Assembly: GCF_946479715.1 (NCBI RefSeq) | Contig: NZ_CAMLHF010000137.1 | Span: 1-15,167 of the forward strand | Reading direction: 5' to 3' | DNA: 15,167 bases | Source: an uncultured Pedobacter sp. | GTDB taxonomy: Bacteria; Bacteroidota; Bacteroidia; Sphingobacteriales; Sphingobacteriaceae | Shown here: piece after piece, positions 8,143-14,272 of the stretch | Position numbering within the stretch: position 1 is the first letter of the stretch | Layout of the letters: every line of letters begins with the position of its first letter | Program-made: the position numbers and the translations under genes | Notes under the pieces: generated by a model | Told to the model about the DNA's origin: nothing | The model's input: only the letters and a program-made list of their open reading frames with translations | Databases searched by the model: none

Positions 8143-9981
8143 TTATTCTACTGTAACCGACTTGGCCAGGTTTCTTGGTTGATCTACATTGCAACCTCTC
8201 AGTACAGCAATGTGATAAGACAATAATTGCAATGGTATGGTAGCCAATAAAGGCAAGAAAGCTTCGCTGGCATCAGGAATCTCGATGCAGTAATCTGCCA
8301 TTTTTCTAACTTCAGTATCACCTTCAGTTACGATTGCCAAAACAATTCCTTTTCTGGCTTTCACTTCCTGAATATTACTGATCACTTTTTCGTAAGAAGA
8401 GTTTTTGGTTGCAATAACTACAACAGGCATCTCTTCATCAATTAAGGCGATAGGACCGTGTTTCATTTCTGCAGCAGGATAACCTTCGGCATGGATGTAA
8501 GAGATCTCCTTAAGTTTCAATGCACCTTCCAATGCTACCGGGAAACCACTTCCTCTACCTAAGAATAAGCAGTTCCTTGAATCTTTAAATTTAGCAGAGA
8601 TTTCTTTGATCAGGCTTTCAGATTGCAATGCTTTTTCAATTTTCTGAGGGATATTATCCAGTTCCGTTAACAACTCTGTTAATTTTGAGCTTGTTAATGT
8701 TCCTTTTTGCTGTGCAAGGTGGAAGGCAATCAAAGTTAACACGGTAACCTGAGCAGTAAAGGCTTTAGTTGAAGCCACCCCAATTTCAGGACCCGCATGG
8801 GTATAAGCACCGGCATGTGTAAGTCGCGGAATAGAAGCACCAACCACATTACATACGCCGAAAATAGTTGCGCCTTTTTCTTTGGCCATTTCAATAGCAG
8901 CCATGGTATCGGCAGTTTCTCCGGATTGAGAGATGGCAATTACTACATCTTTCTCGGTAATGATTGGGTTTCTGTATCTGAATTCCGAAGCATATTCCAC
9001 TTCAACCGGAATTCTTGAGTACTCTTCAATTAAGTATTCGCCAACTAATCCGGCATGCCACGAAGTACCGCAGGCCACAATGATAATGCGGTCTACATTT
9101 TTCAATTTATGCGCAAACTCGCTGATTCCGCCAAGCTGTACCCTTCCTTCGTTAGGATAGATACGACCTCTTAAACAATCTCTAACTGAACGTGGCTGCT
9201 CATAAATCTCTTTAAGCATGAAGTGGTCGTAGCCACCTTTTTCAAGCATTTCCAGTTTCAGGTTCAGCTCCTGGATATAAGGAGTCTGCACTACATTATC
9301 TAACCTTTTGATCATTAACTCATCGCGTTTTAAAAATGCGATTTCGTTATCGTTCAGGTAGATCACGTTTTTAGTATATTCTACAATTGGCGTAGCATCA
9401 GAAGCGATAAAATATTCGCCCTGGCCAACACCGATAACCATAGGGCTACCTTTTCTTGCTGCAATCAGTTGATCAGGCTTTGCTTCGTCCATTACAACGA
9501 TGGCGTAAGCGCCACTCACTTCATGAAGTGCAAGCCTTACTGCTTCCAGCAGGTCAATGTTTTCTTCTTTATAGATTTCTTCGATCAGGTGAATCAAAAC
9601 CTCAGTATCCGTATCACTGTTAAATTCATGCCCTTTGCTGATCAGCATTTCTTTAAGGGTAGCATAATTTTCAATGATTCCGTTATGGATGATGGATAAA
9701 TCGCCACTATGCGAAGTGTGAGGGTGCGAGTTTCTGTCAGACGGAGCACCATGTGTTGCCCATCTGGTATGTCCGATACCAATGGTTCCTGAAAGGTTTT
9801 TGCCTTCAGCAAAATTTTCTAGTTCCTGTACTTTTCCGGCTTTCTTGTATATATTCAAACCGTCATTATTGATTAGTGCTATACCAGCGCTATCGTATCC
9901 GCGATATTCTAACCGCTTTAAACCTTTAATAACTAAAGGCCAAGCCTCTCTATGGCCTATGTAACCAACTATTCCACACAT
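8143..9981 (-). CDS. glmS: Glutamine--fructose-6-phosphate aminotransferase (isomerizing)
   Basis: A full-length 612-residue GlmS. It converts fructose-6-phosphate and glutamine into glucosamine-6-phosphate and glutamate, the first committed step to UDP-GlcNAc for peptidoglycan, lipid A and exopolysaccharide. The N-terminal glutaminase domain (type II amidotransferase, 1 to about 240) begins MCGIVGYIG with catalytic Cys2 exposed after Met removal, and has HTRWATHG (71-78) and GIIENY (101-106). Two SIS sugar-isomerase domains follow: ACGTSWHAG (303-311) and SQSGETADT (351-359), then GRGSGFPVALEGALKLKEIS (475-494). The C-terminal DQPRNLAKSVTVE carries the lysine used in the isomerase site. Length and motifs are those of the family. 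The start is certain because Cys must be residue 2. No glmS ribozyme would be expected in this phylum, and none was recognised upstream. Confidence 0.98.
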   Translation of the reverse strand: MCGIVGYIGHREAWPLVIKGLKRLEYRGYDSAGIALINNDGLNIYKKAGKVQELENFAEGKNLSGTIGIGHTRWATHGAPSDRNSHPHTSHSGDLSIIHNGIIENYATLKEMLISKGHEFNSDTDTEVLIHLIEEIYKEENIDLLEAVRLALHEVSGAYAIVVMDEAKPDQLIAARKGSPMVIGVGQGEYFIASDATPIVEYTKNVIYLNDNEIAFLKRDELMIKRLDNVVQTPYIQELNLKLEMLEKGGYDHFMLKEIYEQPRSVRDCLRGRIYPNEGRVQLGGISEFAHKLKNVDRIIIVACGTSWHAGLVGEYLIEEYSRIPVEVEYASEFRYRNPIITEKDVVIAISQSGETADTMAAIEMAKEKGATIFGVCNVVGASIPRLTHAGAYTHAGPEIGVASTKAFTAQVTVLTLIAFHLAQQKGTLTSSKLTELLTELDNIPQKIEKALQSESLIKEISAKFKDSRNCLFLGRGSGFPVALEGALKLKEISYIHAEGYPAAEMKHGPIALIDEEMPVVVIATKNSSYEKVISNIQEVKARKGIVLAIVTEGDTEVRKMADYCIEIPDASEAFLPLLATIPLQLLSYHIAVLRGCNVDQPRNLAKSVTVE

Positions 9982-10047
9982 ATTTTTTCAGTAGGTAAAT
10001 AAATAAAAAAACGTTAATAAAATTTGTCAAACTTAAGGGTTTAAACT

Positions 10048-10055
10048 CAAATTTA
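10048..10055 (-). promoter_or_regulatory. glmS: Possible -7 promoter box for glmS
   Basis: The minus strand reads TAAATTTG, matching TAnnTTTG, about 67 bp upstream of the glmS start. This would give a short leader of roughly 60 nt. The -33 element is not clear, so the call is tentative. Confidence 0.4.
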
Positions 10056-10102
10056 ATAATGCTTTTTTCTAAAAATCGGGTTCTAATGGCAAAATCAAAC
10101 GT

Positions 10103-10132
10103 TTGCACGTTTTTCCGCGCTATCACGTGCAA
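10103..10132. repeat. Perfect 8-bp inverted repeat upstream of glmS
   Basis: ttgcacgt at 10103-10110 and acgtgcaa at 10125-10132 are exact inverse complements separated by 14 bases. It sits upstream of the possible glmS promoter, on the side where an operator for a dimeric regulator could lie. It could equally form an RNA hairpin if transcribed, but no T-run follows immediately. Confidence 0.6.
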
Positions 10133-10158
10133 TTACCAACGCATCGAACTCCAAAAAC

Positions 10159-10203
10159 CATGCCCCGGGTAAATGGGTATGTAATAACACACTATTCATA
10201 CCC
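10159..10203. repeat. Three alternating complementary heptamers (switch-like inverted repeats)
   Basis: catgccc (10159-10165), gggtatg (10175-10181) and cataccc (10197-10203). The middle element is a perfect complement of the third (15-nt loop). It can also pair with the first, with one G-U pair and a 9-nt loop. The pairings exclude each other, as in attenuators, but no gene known to be served by this stretch is transcribed through it. Confidence 0.45.
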
Positions 10204-10330
10204 CTTCCTTTCTCGCTGATTATCGGTATGAAGCCTATTCTAACTAGCGCCGTCCAGAAAAGGTTATTTCCTAAATGATTTAGATTTACCATTATATAAT
10301 ATCTTAAGCTATGCCCTAAAGCTGCCTGGT

Positions 10331-10516
10331 TTAAAAAAATGTGAAAAGAGGGTAAAACAGCTGATGCAGTGGTAAGGTCTTTTCGATGATCTGATGTGCT
10401 TTGTTTAGTTCGGCAGAGAACATTACTGCGTCTTCATGGCGGTAAAAAATGTCTGCTATTGGGTCCGCATCATTTGTCCCTGTAACCAGTACGATATAAA
10501 TTTTTTGCTGTTTCAT
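10331..10516 (-). CDS. Possible small hypothetical protein (61 residues)
   Basis: An open frame of 61 codons beginning MKQQKIYIVLVTGTNDADPI. The first 45 residues look protein-like, with a hydrophobic beta-strand-type start followed by mixed polar helices, and an aromatic-rich end HQLFYPLFTFF. No family is recognised and no promoter of the TAnnTTTG type is seen before it. It is divergent from the MocR-like regulator, with the 24-bp-period repeats between them, so it could be a target of that regulator. It may also be a chance frame; confidence is limited. Confidence 0.35.
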   Translation of the reverse strand: MKQQKIYIVLVTGTNDADPIADIFYRHEDAVMFSAELNKAHQIIEKTLPLHQLFYPLFTFF

Positions 10517-10591
10517 TCAATTTTAATTATCAATAAGTATTTGCTTTAGTTTTTATTGACAACTAAAATCCTGACTATTAATAATTTAAAA

Positions 10592-10658
10592 TGTACCCAA
10601 TTCCTTATTTTTTAGTGTACCCAATTTTCCATTACCACTGTATTATATTTTTCCATTA
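10592..10658. promoter_or_regulatory. Direct repeats of 24-bp period, likely operator of the MocR-like regulator
   Basis: tgtacccaatt occurs at 10592-10602 and again at 10616-10626, exactly 24 bp apart. A second motif, ttttccatta, occurs at 10625-10634 and 10649-10658, also exactly 24 bp apart. The same phase therefore runs through three successive 24-bp units, with unit 2 sharing its left half with unit 1 and its right half with unit 3. Direct repeats, rather than palindromes, are the known operator type of MocR/GabR regulators. They end 49 bp before the regulator's ATG, so autoregulation is likely. Confidence 0.6.
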
Positions 10659-10707
10659 ACTTCGAGTTAACAACTTTATTACATAGTAAAACTAAATAGC
10701 GCGCCTT

Positions 10708-12195
10708 ATGAATAAAAACCCATTTAATTGGATTATTCCTGAGCTGAATAAGCAACAACCGCGATTAGAAGTAGAAAAATTCATTGTCGCACACATTAAA
10801 TGCAGGGACCTTATCTCCGGAGAGCTGCTTCCATCCTACCGGCAATTTGCAGCGCTCAATGGCCTTAGCGAGGGCACCATTAAAAGAGCATATTCGAACC
10901 TGATCCTTCAAGGCTGGCTTTCTACAAAACCGGGTGGTGGCACTTTTATCGCCCAAAGAATTCCAGGTATCGAAACACCACATAGGACTTCAGGTTTTAC
11001 CGATAGGTTTCCGGCCGGTTTGGAACCCCGTAAAAAAGCCCCTCAGCCGCCAGCGCACTATATTCCGCAGCCTTTTGTAGCTGTTGGAACTTATGTGCCC
11101 ACACAAACTTTGTTTCCGCACGAAGTATTCAATAAGTACTGTGTGGCCCATCACAACAGGAATGCGAATTTAAGTCAGGCCGAAATGCTTACCTCTTATA
11201 AAGGAGAGTGGCTTAAACATGCTGTGCTTACAGACCTGAACCAAAAGCGCGGCTTCGGAATAAAACCGGAAATGCTCGAGATCATAAAGGACAGGAAACC
11301 TTGTCTGGAAAGGGTATTTAAAATATTATTGAACAAGCCTGATGAGGTGGTCATCAACACAAGCACCTTCGATTTGATCTTAACCAATGTATTAAGAGAA
11401 TGTGGCGCCATTACCCATACCTTCAGCATTCAGGACCAGCACTTTCTGGAGAAAATAGAAGACCTGCTCAAACAAACAAAAGTCCGCGCCATCTATGTAA
11501 GGCCTCAGTGCAGTTTTCCTGAGCGCCAAACCTTAACCGAAGCGCAATGCGCCCACCTGATTGAACTGGCAAAGAAATATAAAACATGCATTTTAGAGGA
11601 AGATGAAGACCATGAATTCTATTACGGATCGGCTTTCTACAAACCCCTGGCCTGTTACGATCATGATGGCCATGTCATTTACCTTGGCAGCCTAAGCATG
11701 GCTACAACCTATACACGTTCATTGCGCATCATTGTCGCCTCTCTTCAATTCATGAATGCCCTTCAGGCGCTACCTGCTCAATCTATCGAACAACGTGAGG
11801 TAATTACGGAAACAGCCATCGCAGATATGATCCTGAATGGAGATCTGGCCATTTACCAAAAAACACTCCGGTTAAATGCAAAAAAGGACAGATATAACCT
11901 GCATTTAGTATTAAGCAATTACCTGGGCGAACATTTGAGTTTTGAAATGCCGGAACATGGATTGATGTTCTGGCTAAAGTTTCGGGATGAAATTAGTTTA
12001 AACACGTTGCTAAATGAACTGGAACAAATGGGAATTAAAGTCCCCTTCCACCCAAACAATCAAAAAACAGATAGCAAGGTTAATCATATGCTGCTTGGCT
12101 TTGGCCATTACCAGGTAGAAGAGGCCGAAGGAGCGGCAAAATTGCTGAAAGAGATTATTGATCAATCAATATTATCTTCATCAATTCCTAAATGA
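10708..12195 (+). CDS. GntR/MocR-family regulator with degenerate aminotransferase domain
   Basis: A 495-residue protein. The N-terminal GntR winged helix-turn-helix (about 20-84) shows LPSYRQFAALNGLSEGTIKRAY (41-62) and the wing GWLSTKPGGGTFIAQ (69-83). A linker (about 85-130) is rich in proline. The rest (about 160-485) follows the fold-type I aminotransferase layout of MocR proteins, where PLP normally binds a lysine in a Y-x-G-S-F-S-K motif. Here that segment is YLGSLSMATTY, with Met331 at the lysine position. EEDEDHEFYY (297-306) corresponds to the usual EDDYDSEFRY. The domain has probably lost Schiff-base chemistry but may still bind a ligand. Direct repeats with 24-bp period lie just upstream. 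Target genes are not shown by the sequence; the neighbouring EPS and glmS genes are possible targets only by proximity. Confidence 0.85.
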   Translation: MNKNPFNWIIPELNKQQPRLEVEKFIVAHIKCRDLISGELLPSYRQFAALNGLSEGTIKRAYSNLILQGWLSTKPGGGTFIAQRIPGIETPHRTSGFTDRFPAGLEPRKKAPQPPAHYIPQPFVAVGTYVPTQTLFPHEVFNKYCVAHHNRNANLSQAEMLTSYKGEWLKHAVLTDLNQKRGFGIKPEMLEIIKDRKPCLERVFKILLNKPDEVVINTSTFDLILTNVLRECGAITHTFSIQDQHFLEKIEDLLKQTKVRAIYVRPQCSFPERQTLTEAQCAHLIELAKKYKTCILEEDEDHEFYYGSAFYKPLACYDHDGHVIYLGSLSMATTYTRSLRIIVASLQFMNALQALPAQSIEQREVITETAIADMILNGDLAIYQKTLRLNAKKDRYNLHLVLSNYLGEHLSFEMPEHGLMFWLKFRDEISLNTLLNELEQMGIKVPFHPNNQKTDSKVNHMLLGFGHYQVEEAEGAAKLLKEIIDQSILSSSIPK

Positions 12196-12260
12196 CCTGC
12201 TGGATTTTAGGATCTGGTAATATTTTACACTATAAAGTTTCACTTTCGGACAACATTTTA

Positions 12261-12268
12261 TATCTTTG
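12261..12268 (+). promoter_or_regulatory. Bacteroidota promoter of the toxin-antitoxin operon
   Basis: TATCTTTG exactly matches the -7 consensus TAnnTTTG. A weak -33-like TTTC lies at 12238-12241, 19 bases upstream. The expected transcription start (about 6-8 bases downstream) falls at or next to the toxin's start codon at 12273, so the mRNA would be leaderless or nearly so. Confidence 0.6.
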
Positions 12269-12272
12269 AATT

Positions 12273-12623
12273 TTGGTTGAAAAAGCTAAGCACAGGACTA
12301 TTATTTTTTACAAGAATTACTTTGAAGAATTTTTTGTAAAACAAAAAGATAAAGTAAAAAATAAAATTATCTGGACCTTTGAATTAATAGAAGAGCTACA
12401 GAGAGTCCCTGAAACTTATCTCAAACATATGGAGAATACGGATGGGCTTTTTGAAATTCGGGTTCAGCAAGGAAGTGATATTTTTCGAATATTCTGTTTC
12501 TTTGATCAGGGACAATTAGTGGTATTGGCCAATGGATTTCAGAAGAAAACACAAAAAACGCCAAAACAAGAGATAGAAAGAGCACTAAAAATTAAGGAGG
12601 AATATGAAAGCGCTAAAAAATAA
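12273..12623 (+). CDS. RelE/HigB-type toxin of a type II toxin-antitoxin system
   Basis: A 116-residue protein of the RelE/ParE superfamily, Gp49/HigB-like subgroup (PF05973 type). Typical features are the start TIIFYKNYFEEFF (about 9-21), a helical middle (KNKIIWTFELIEELQRVP), then ENTDGLFEIRVQQGSDIFRIFCFF (about 54-77), LVVLANGFQKKTQKTPKQEIERA (about 82-104). Members of this subgroup are mostly ribosome-dependent mRNA interferases. An in-frame TGA at 12267-12269 limits the start: only ATT 12270 or TTG 12273 precede the conserved region, and the first internal ATG lies beyond residue 50, so TTG is chosen. The gene overlaps the antitoxin gene by 20 bp in the toxin-first order of HigBA modules. 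The active-site residues were not assigned. Confidence 0.87.
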   Translation: MVEKAKHRTIIFYKNYFEEFFVKQKDKVKNKIIWTFELIEELQRVPETYLKHMENTDGLFEIRVQQGSDIFRIFCFFDQGQLVVLANGFQKKTQKTPKQEIERALKIKEEYESAKK

Positions 12624-12909
12624 TACAATGACTTTAAATCAATTCAAGGATAAACATTATGGTGAAATAGGCACTAAGAAACGTGATGTACTTGATGCTG
12701 GTTATGAGAATTTTAAAATTGGTGCCCTAATTCACGAAGCCAGACTTGAAAAGGGATTGACACAAGAAGAACTGGCCCTTAAAGTAGGAACAACTAAATC
12801 CTATATCTCAAAAATTGAGAACAATATAAAAGAGGTCCGTTTTTCAACTCTTAAGAAAATTGTTGAGCTTGGTTTAGGTGGTCATCTGGAGCTTTCCATA
12901 AAGCTCTGA
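12604..12909 (+). CDS. XRE-family antitoxin (HigA-like)
   Basis: A 101-residue helix-turn-helix protein that should neutralise the toxin encoded just upstream and repress the shared promoter. The HTH_3 domain spans about 40-95: IGALIHEARLEKGLTQEELALKVGTTKSYISKIENN, followed by STLKKIVELGLGGHLELSIKL. The N-terminal part (MTLNQFKDKHYGEIGTKKRD) is typical of the partner of this toxin subgroup. Two starts are possible. ATG 12604 has the Shine-Dalgarno-like AAGGAGG at 12594-12600 only 3 bases away. ATG 12628 (residue 9) removes the overlap with the toxin and gives the better spacing-free match to the family's usual MTLNQF start. Translation is probably coupled to the toxin in either case. A hairpin terminator overlaps the stop codon. 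Confidence 0.9.
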   Translation: MKALKNNTMTLNQFKDKHYGEIGTKKRDVLDAGYENFKIGALIHEARLEKGLTQEELALKVGTTKSYISKIENNIKEVRFSTLKKIVELGLGGHLELSIKL

Positions 12910-12960
12910 AAACCATTATCATCCTTGCAAATTAATATTACAAGGATGATAGTGGTTTTT
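12909..12960 (+). terminator. Terminator of the toxin-antitoxin operon
   Basis: Arms 12909-12927 and 12941-12959 are 19 bases each, complementary except one U-G wobble in plus-strand RNA. The loop is 13 bases, and the right arm ends in a T-run. It lies between convergent genes and its stem also gives a U-run in minus-strand RNA, so it may serve both sides. Confidence 0.9.
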
Positions 12961-12967
12961 ATAATGA

Positions 12968-13150
12968 TTAATCCAATTCAATATCTTTTTCGTCAATTCC
13001 CAAATGATCTGCCAATTCTTTTTTGGTAATGAGCTGGTATTTTTTCTTGTTTAATAATGCTCTAAGGTCTTTTAATAATTGCTGCGCATATCTGATTTTT
13101 CTTCCTGTTATTTTGCACACGTCGTTCGGAATTATAAATAGTCGTCCCAT
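12968..13150 (-). CDS. Small helix-turn-helix-like protein, function unknown
   Basis: A 60-residue protein from ATG 13148-13150; an upstream in-frame ATG at 13204 would add 18 residues (LYALCATKRVAVLKTND) that look unlike a natural start and would lie over a hairpin. The sequence has MGRLFIIPNDVCKITGRKI followed by RYAQQLLKDLRALLNKKKYQLITKKEL and an acidic tail. This resembles small Bacteroidota proteins with an x-x-ITGRSxRYAxxLLKxI pattern ending in a LVTxxEFxxYxG-like helix, thought to be DNA-binding. The family assignment is from memory of this pattern and is unconfirmed. It converges on the toxin-antitoxin terminator. Its upstream region contains several inverted repeats that could be operators. 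Confidence 0.55.
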   Translation of the reverse strand: MGRLFIIPNDVCKITGRKIRYAQQLLKDLRALLNKKKYQLITKKELADHLGIDEKDIELD

Positions 13151-13192
13151 GTCGTTGGTTTTTAAAACCGCAACTCGTTTGGTGGCGCATAG

Positions 13193-13236
13193 CGCGTACA
13201 ACAACTGTGTACGCGGAACCTACAAGGCAGTAGGTT
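13193..13236. repeat. Two adjacent perfect inverted repeats
   Basis: cgcgtaca (13193-13200) and tgtacgcg (13208-13215) are exact inverse complements with a 7-nt loop. One base later aacctac (13217-13223) and gtaggtt (13230-13236) form a second pair with a 6-nt loop. They lie upstream of the small minus-strand gene and are far more GC-rich than the flanks. An operator pair, an RNA structure or a mobile-element end are all possible. Confidence 0.65.
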
Positions 13237-13465
13237 AAGAAATTGTTTATTAGCTAATATATCAGTTTAAAATCATATAACATGCATATTATGACTAAGT
13301 TATGTCTTTTTTGTTCCAAAATGTTCCCTAACGCATAAAGCGCAGCACGCCATTTTTATTTCCTCTACCTTTAATTATTGATTCCAAAGAAGGGTTTGTA
13401 AAACGAAAAAATCAGGTCGATTTTGGGTTTGGTCTGGCGCTGGTAAAACTACTTGTTCAGGCTTA

Positions 13466-13551
13466 TAATATGGTCGCTTTTGGATGCACATTAACACTAC
13501 TCTTGTTCGGACCTCGTTCGGCCAGAGTCGAACAAAAGCAACACCATATTA
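13466..13551 (+). ncRNA. Long leader hairpin with mutually exclusive inner pairings
   Basis: Outer stem: taatatggt (13466-13474) with accatatta (13543-13551), continuing as gcttttg (13476-13482) with caaaagc (13533-13539), i.e. 16 pairs around a 1x3 internal loop. Inside, actct (13499-13503) can pair with agagt (13524-13528). Alternatively ttgttcg (13503-13509) can pair with cgaacaa (13529-13535), which uses bases of the outer stem and so excludes it. The motif gttcgg occurs twice (13505-13510, 13516-13521), giving cgaac two possible partners. Such competing helices are a mark of regulatory leaders, but transcription through this region is assumed, not shown. Confidence 0.5.
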
Positions 13552-13573
13552 GTAAAAGTGCAGACGCAACTGG

Positions 13574-13593
13574 AGGTGCCAAAAATTGACAGA
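13574..13593 (+). promoter_or_regulatory. Leader box shared with the second DUF6266-type gene, copy 1
   Basis: Reads aggtgccaaaaattgacaga. It matches 15101-15121 (aggtgacaaaaaattaacag plus a) except for two substitutions and one inserted a. It lies about 50 bases before the ATG at 13643. Function unknown; it may be a promoter element, an RNA site or a recombination border. Confidence 0.45.
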
Positions 13594-13642
13594 AAATTAG
13601 AGGATATAGAAAAATAGATTAATCACTTAAAAAATAGAAATC

Positions 13643-14272
13643 ATGGCAAAATTAACATCGGGTATTTTCGGACCAATTTCAGGGAAAGTTGGCGGTTTAG
13701 TAGGCGCAAGCTGGAAAAATATTTCATACCTCCGCTCCAAACCTCAAAAAACAACAAAGCCTCCTACAGAAGCACAAGTTGCAAACAGAGAAAAGTTTAA
13801 ATTTTTACAAGAGCTGCTGGTTCCTTTTTATCCCTATATAACGGTTGGTTTTAAAAATATGGCACGCAATAGAACGGAAATAAATGTGGCTTTTTCCGAA
13901 AATTTTGAGCGATCCATCAGAGGTACCTATCCTAATCTATCCGTAGACTATACTTTGCTCAGATTAAGTAAAGGAACCTTGCCTCCTCTGATCTCTGCAC
14001 AGGCATCGCTGGTCGGGGCAGATCTGATAAAAGTTACCTGGCTTCCAAATAATCAGGGAACTTTTGACGATCAGATCATGTTGACAGTGTATAGTCCCGA
14101 GTTAAAGATCGCCGATGGCTTTGTAGGCGGTGTTAGAAGAAGAGATAAAGAATGCACCTTTAGGTTTAACCCCAGGCTGATTGGAAAATCATTGGAGGTT
14201 TATGTTAGTCTGGTTGCTTTAAATGGGGCAAGGGTTAGCGATACTGAATATTTGGGAAGGATAAACTCATAA
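13643..14272 (+). CDS. DUF6266-family protein
   Basis: A 209-residue protein without signal peptide or membrane segment. The N-terminal part has the family's hallmark: G-I-F-G-P-x-SGKVGGLVGASWKNISYLRSKP (about 7-34), then KPPTEAQVANREKFKF (39-54) and LLVPFYPYITVGF (58-70). The glycine-rich W-K segment followed by N/P-x-T-x-x-Q-x-x-x-R is also seen in some phage virion-associated proteins, so an origin from phage structural proteins is possible (inference). The C-terminal part, from about 117, is a string of beta-strands that looks Ig/FN3-like (ADLIKVTWLPN, IMLTVYSP, ECTFRFNP, LEVYVSLVALNGARVSDTEYLG). No function is established for this family to my knowledge. The stop overlaps the next start as TAATG, implying coupled translation. 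A structured leader precedes it and a similar gene seems to begin at 15149. Confidence 0.8.
   Translation: MAKLTSGIFGPISGKVGGLVGASWKNISYLRSKPQKTTKPPTEAQVANREKFKFLQELLVPFYPYITVGFKNMARNRTEINVAFSENFERSIRGTYPNLSVDYTLLRLSKGTLPPLISAQASLVGADLIKVTWLPNNQGTFDDQIMLTVYSPELKIADGFVGGVRRRDKECTFRFNPRLIGKSLEVYVSLVALNGARVSDTEYLGRINS

Larger units (their letters stand above)
9982..10330. other. Gene-poor region upstream of glmS with inverted repeats
   Basis: No convincing gene. Two minus-strand open frames (9950-10132, 10095-10292) lack recognisable features and are disregarded. The stretch contains a possible glmS promoter box, an 8-bp inverted repeat and a three-part set of alternating complementary heptamers, each listed separately. 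Confidence 0.6.
13151..13642. other. Non-coding region rich in inverted repeats before the DUF6266 gene
   Basis: About 490 bases without a credible gene. It contains a perfect palindrome ggttttTaaaacc (13157-13169), paired hairpins at 13193-13236, a motif CGCATA..GCGC seen twice (13186-13195 and 13332-13343), and a long hairpin with alternative pairings at 13466-13551. Shared leader box 13574-13593 lies nearest the gene. No good TAnnTTTG promoter was found; TACCTTTA near 13366 is the closest, one base off. Confidence 0.6.

Noticed and set aside
8736..9964. Several plus- and minus-strand open frames inside glmS
   Set aside because: They are antisense or out-of-frame shadows of a full-length, motif-complete GlmS.
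9982..10100. Possible glmS ribozyme upstream of glmS
   Set aside because: The ribozyme is known from Gram-positive bacteria and I could not see its core; the spacer is AT-rich with no comparable fold.
10095..10292. Minus-strand 65-codon open frame
   Set aside because: No recognisable domain, and the stretch is better described by inverted repeats; no promoter or start signal supports it.
12968..13204. Longer 78-residue version of the small minus-strand protein
   Set aside because: The extra 18 residues lie over a GC-rich inverted repeat and lack protein character; ATG 13150 begins the protein-like segment.
13023..13238. Plus-strand 71-codon open frame opposite the small protein
   Set aside because: Antisense to the more plausible minus-strand gene, with no start context or family features.
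13181..13240. Integron attC-like site
   Set aside because: The hairpins suggest one, but no RYYYAAC...GTTRRRY core pair is present (the nearest, GTTAAGA, fails at the last base).
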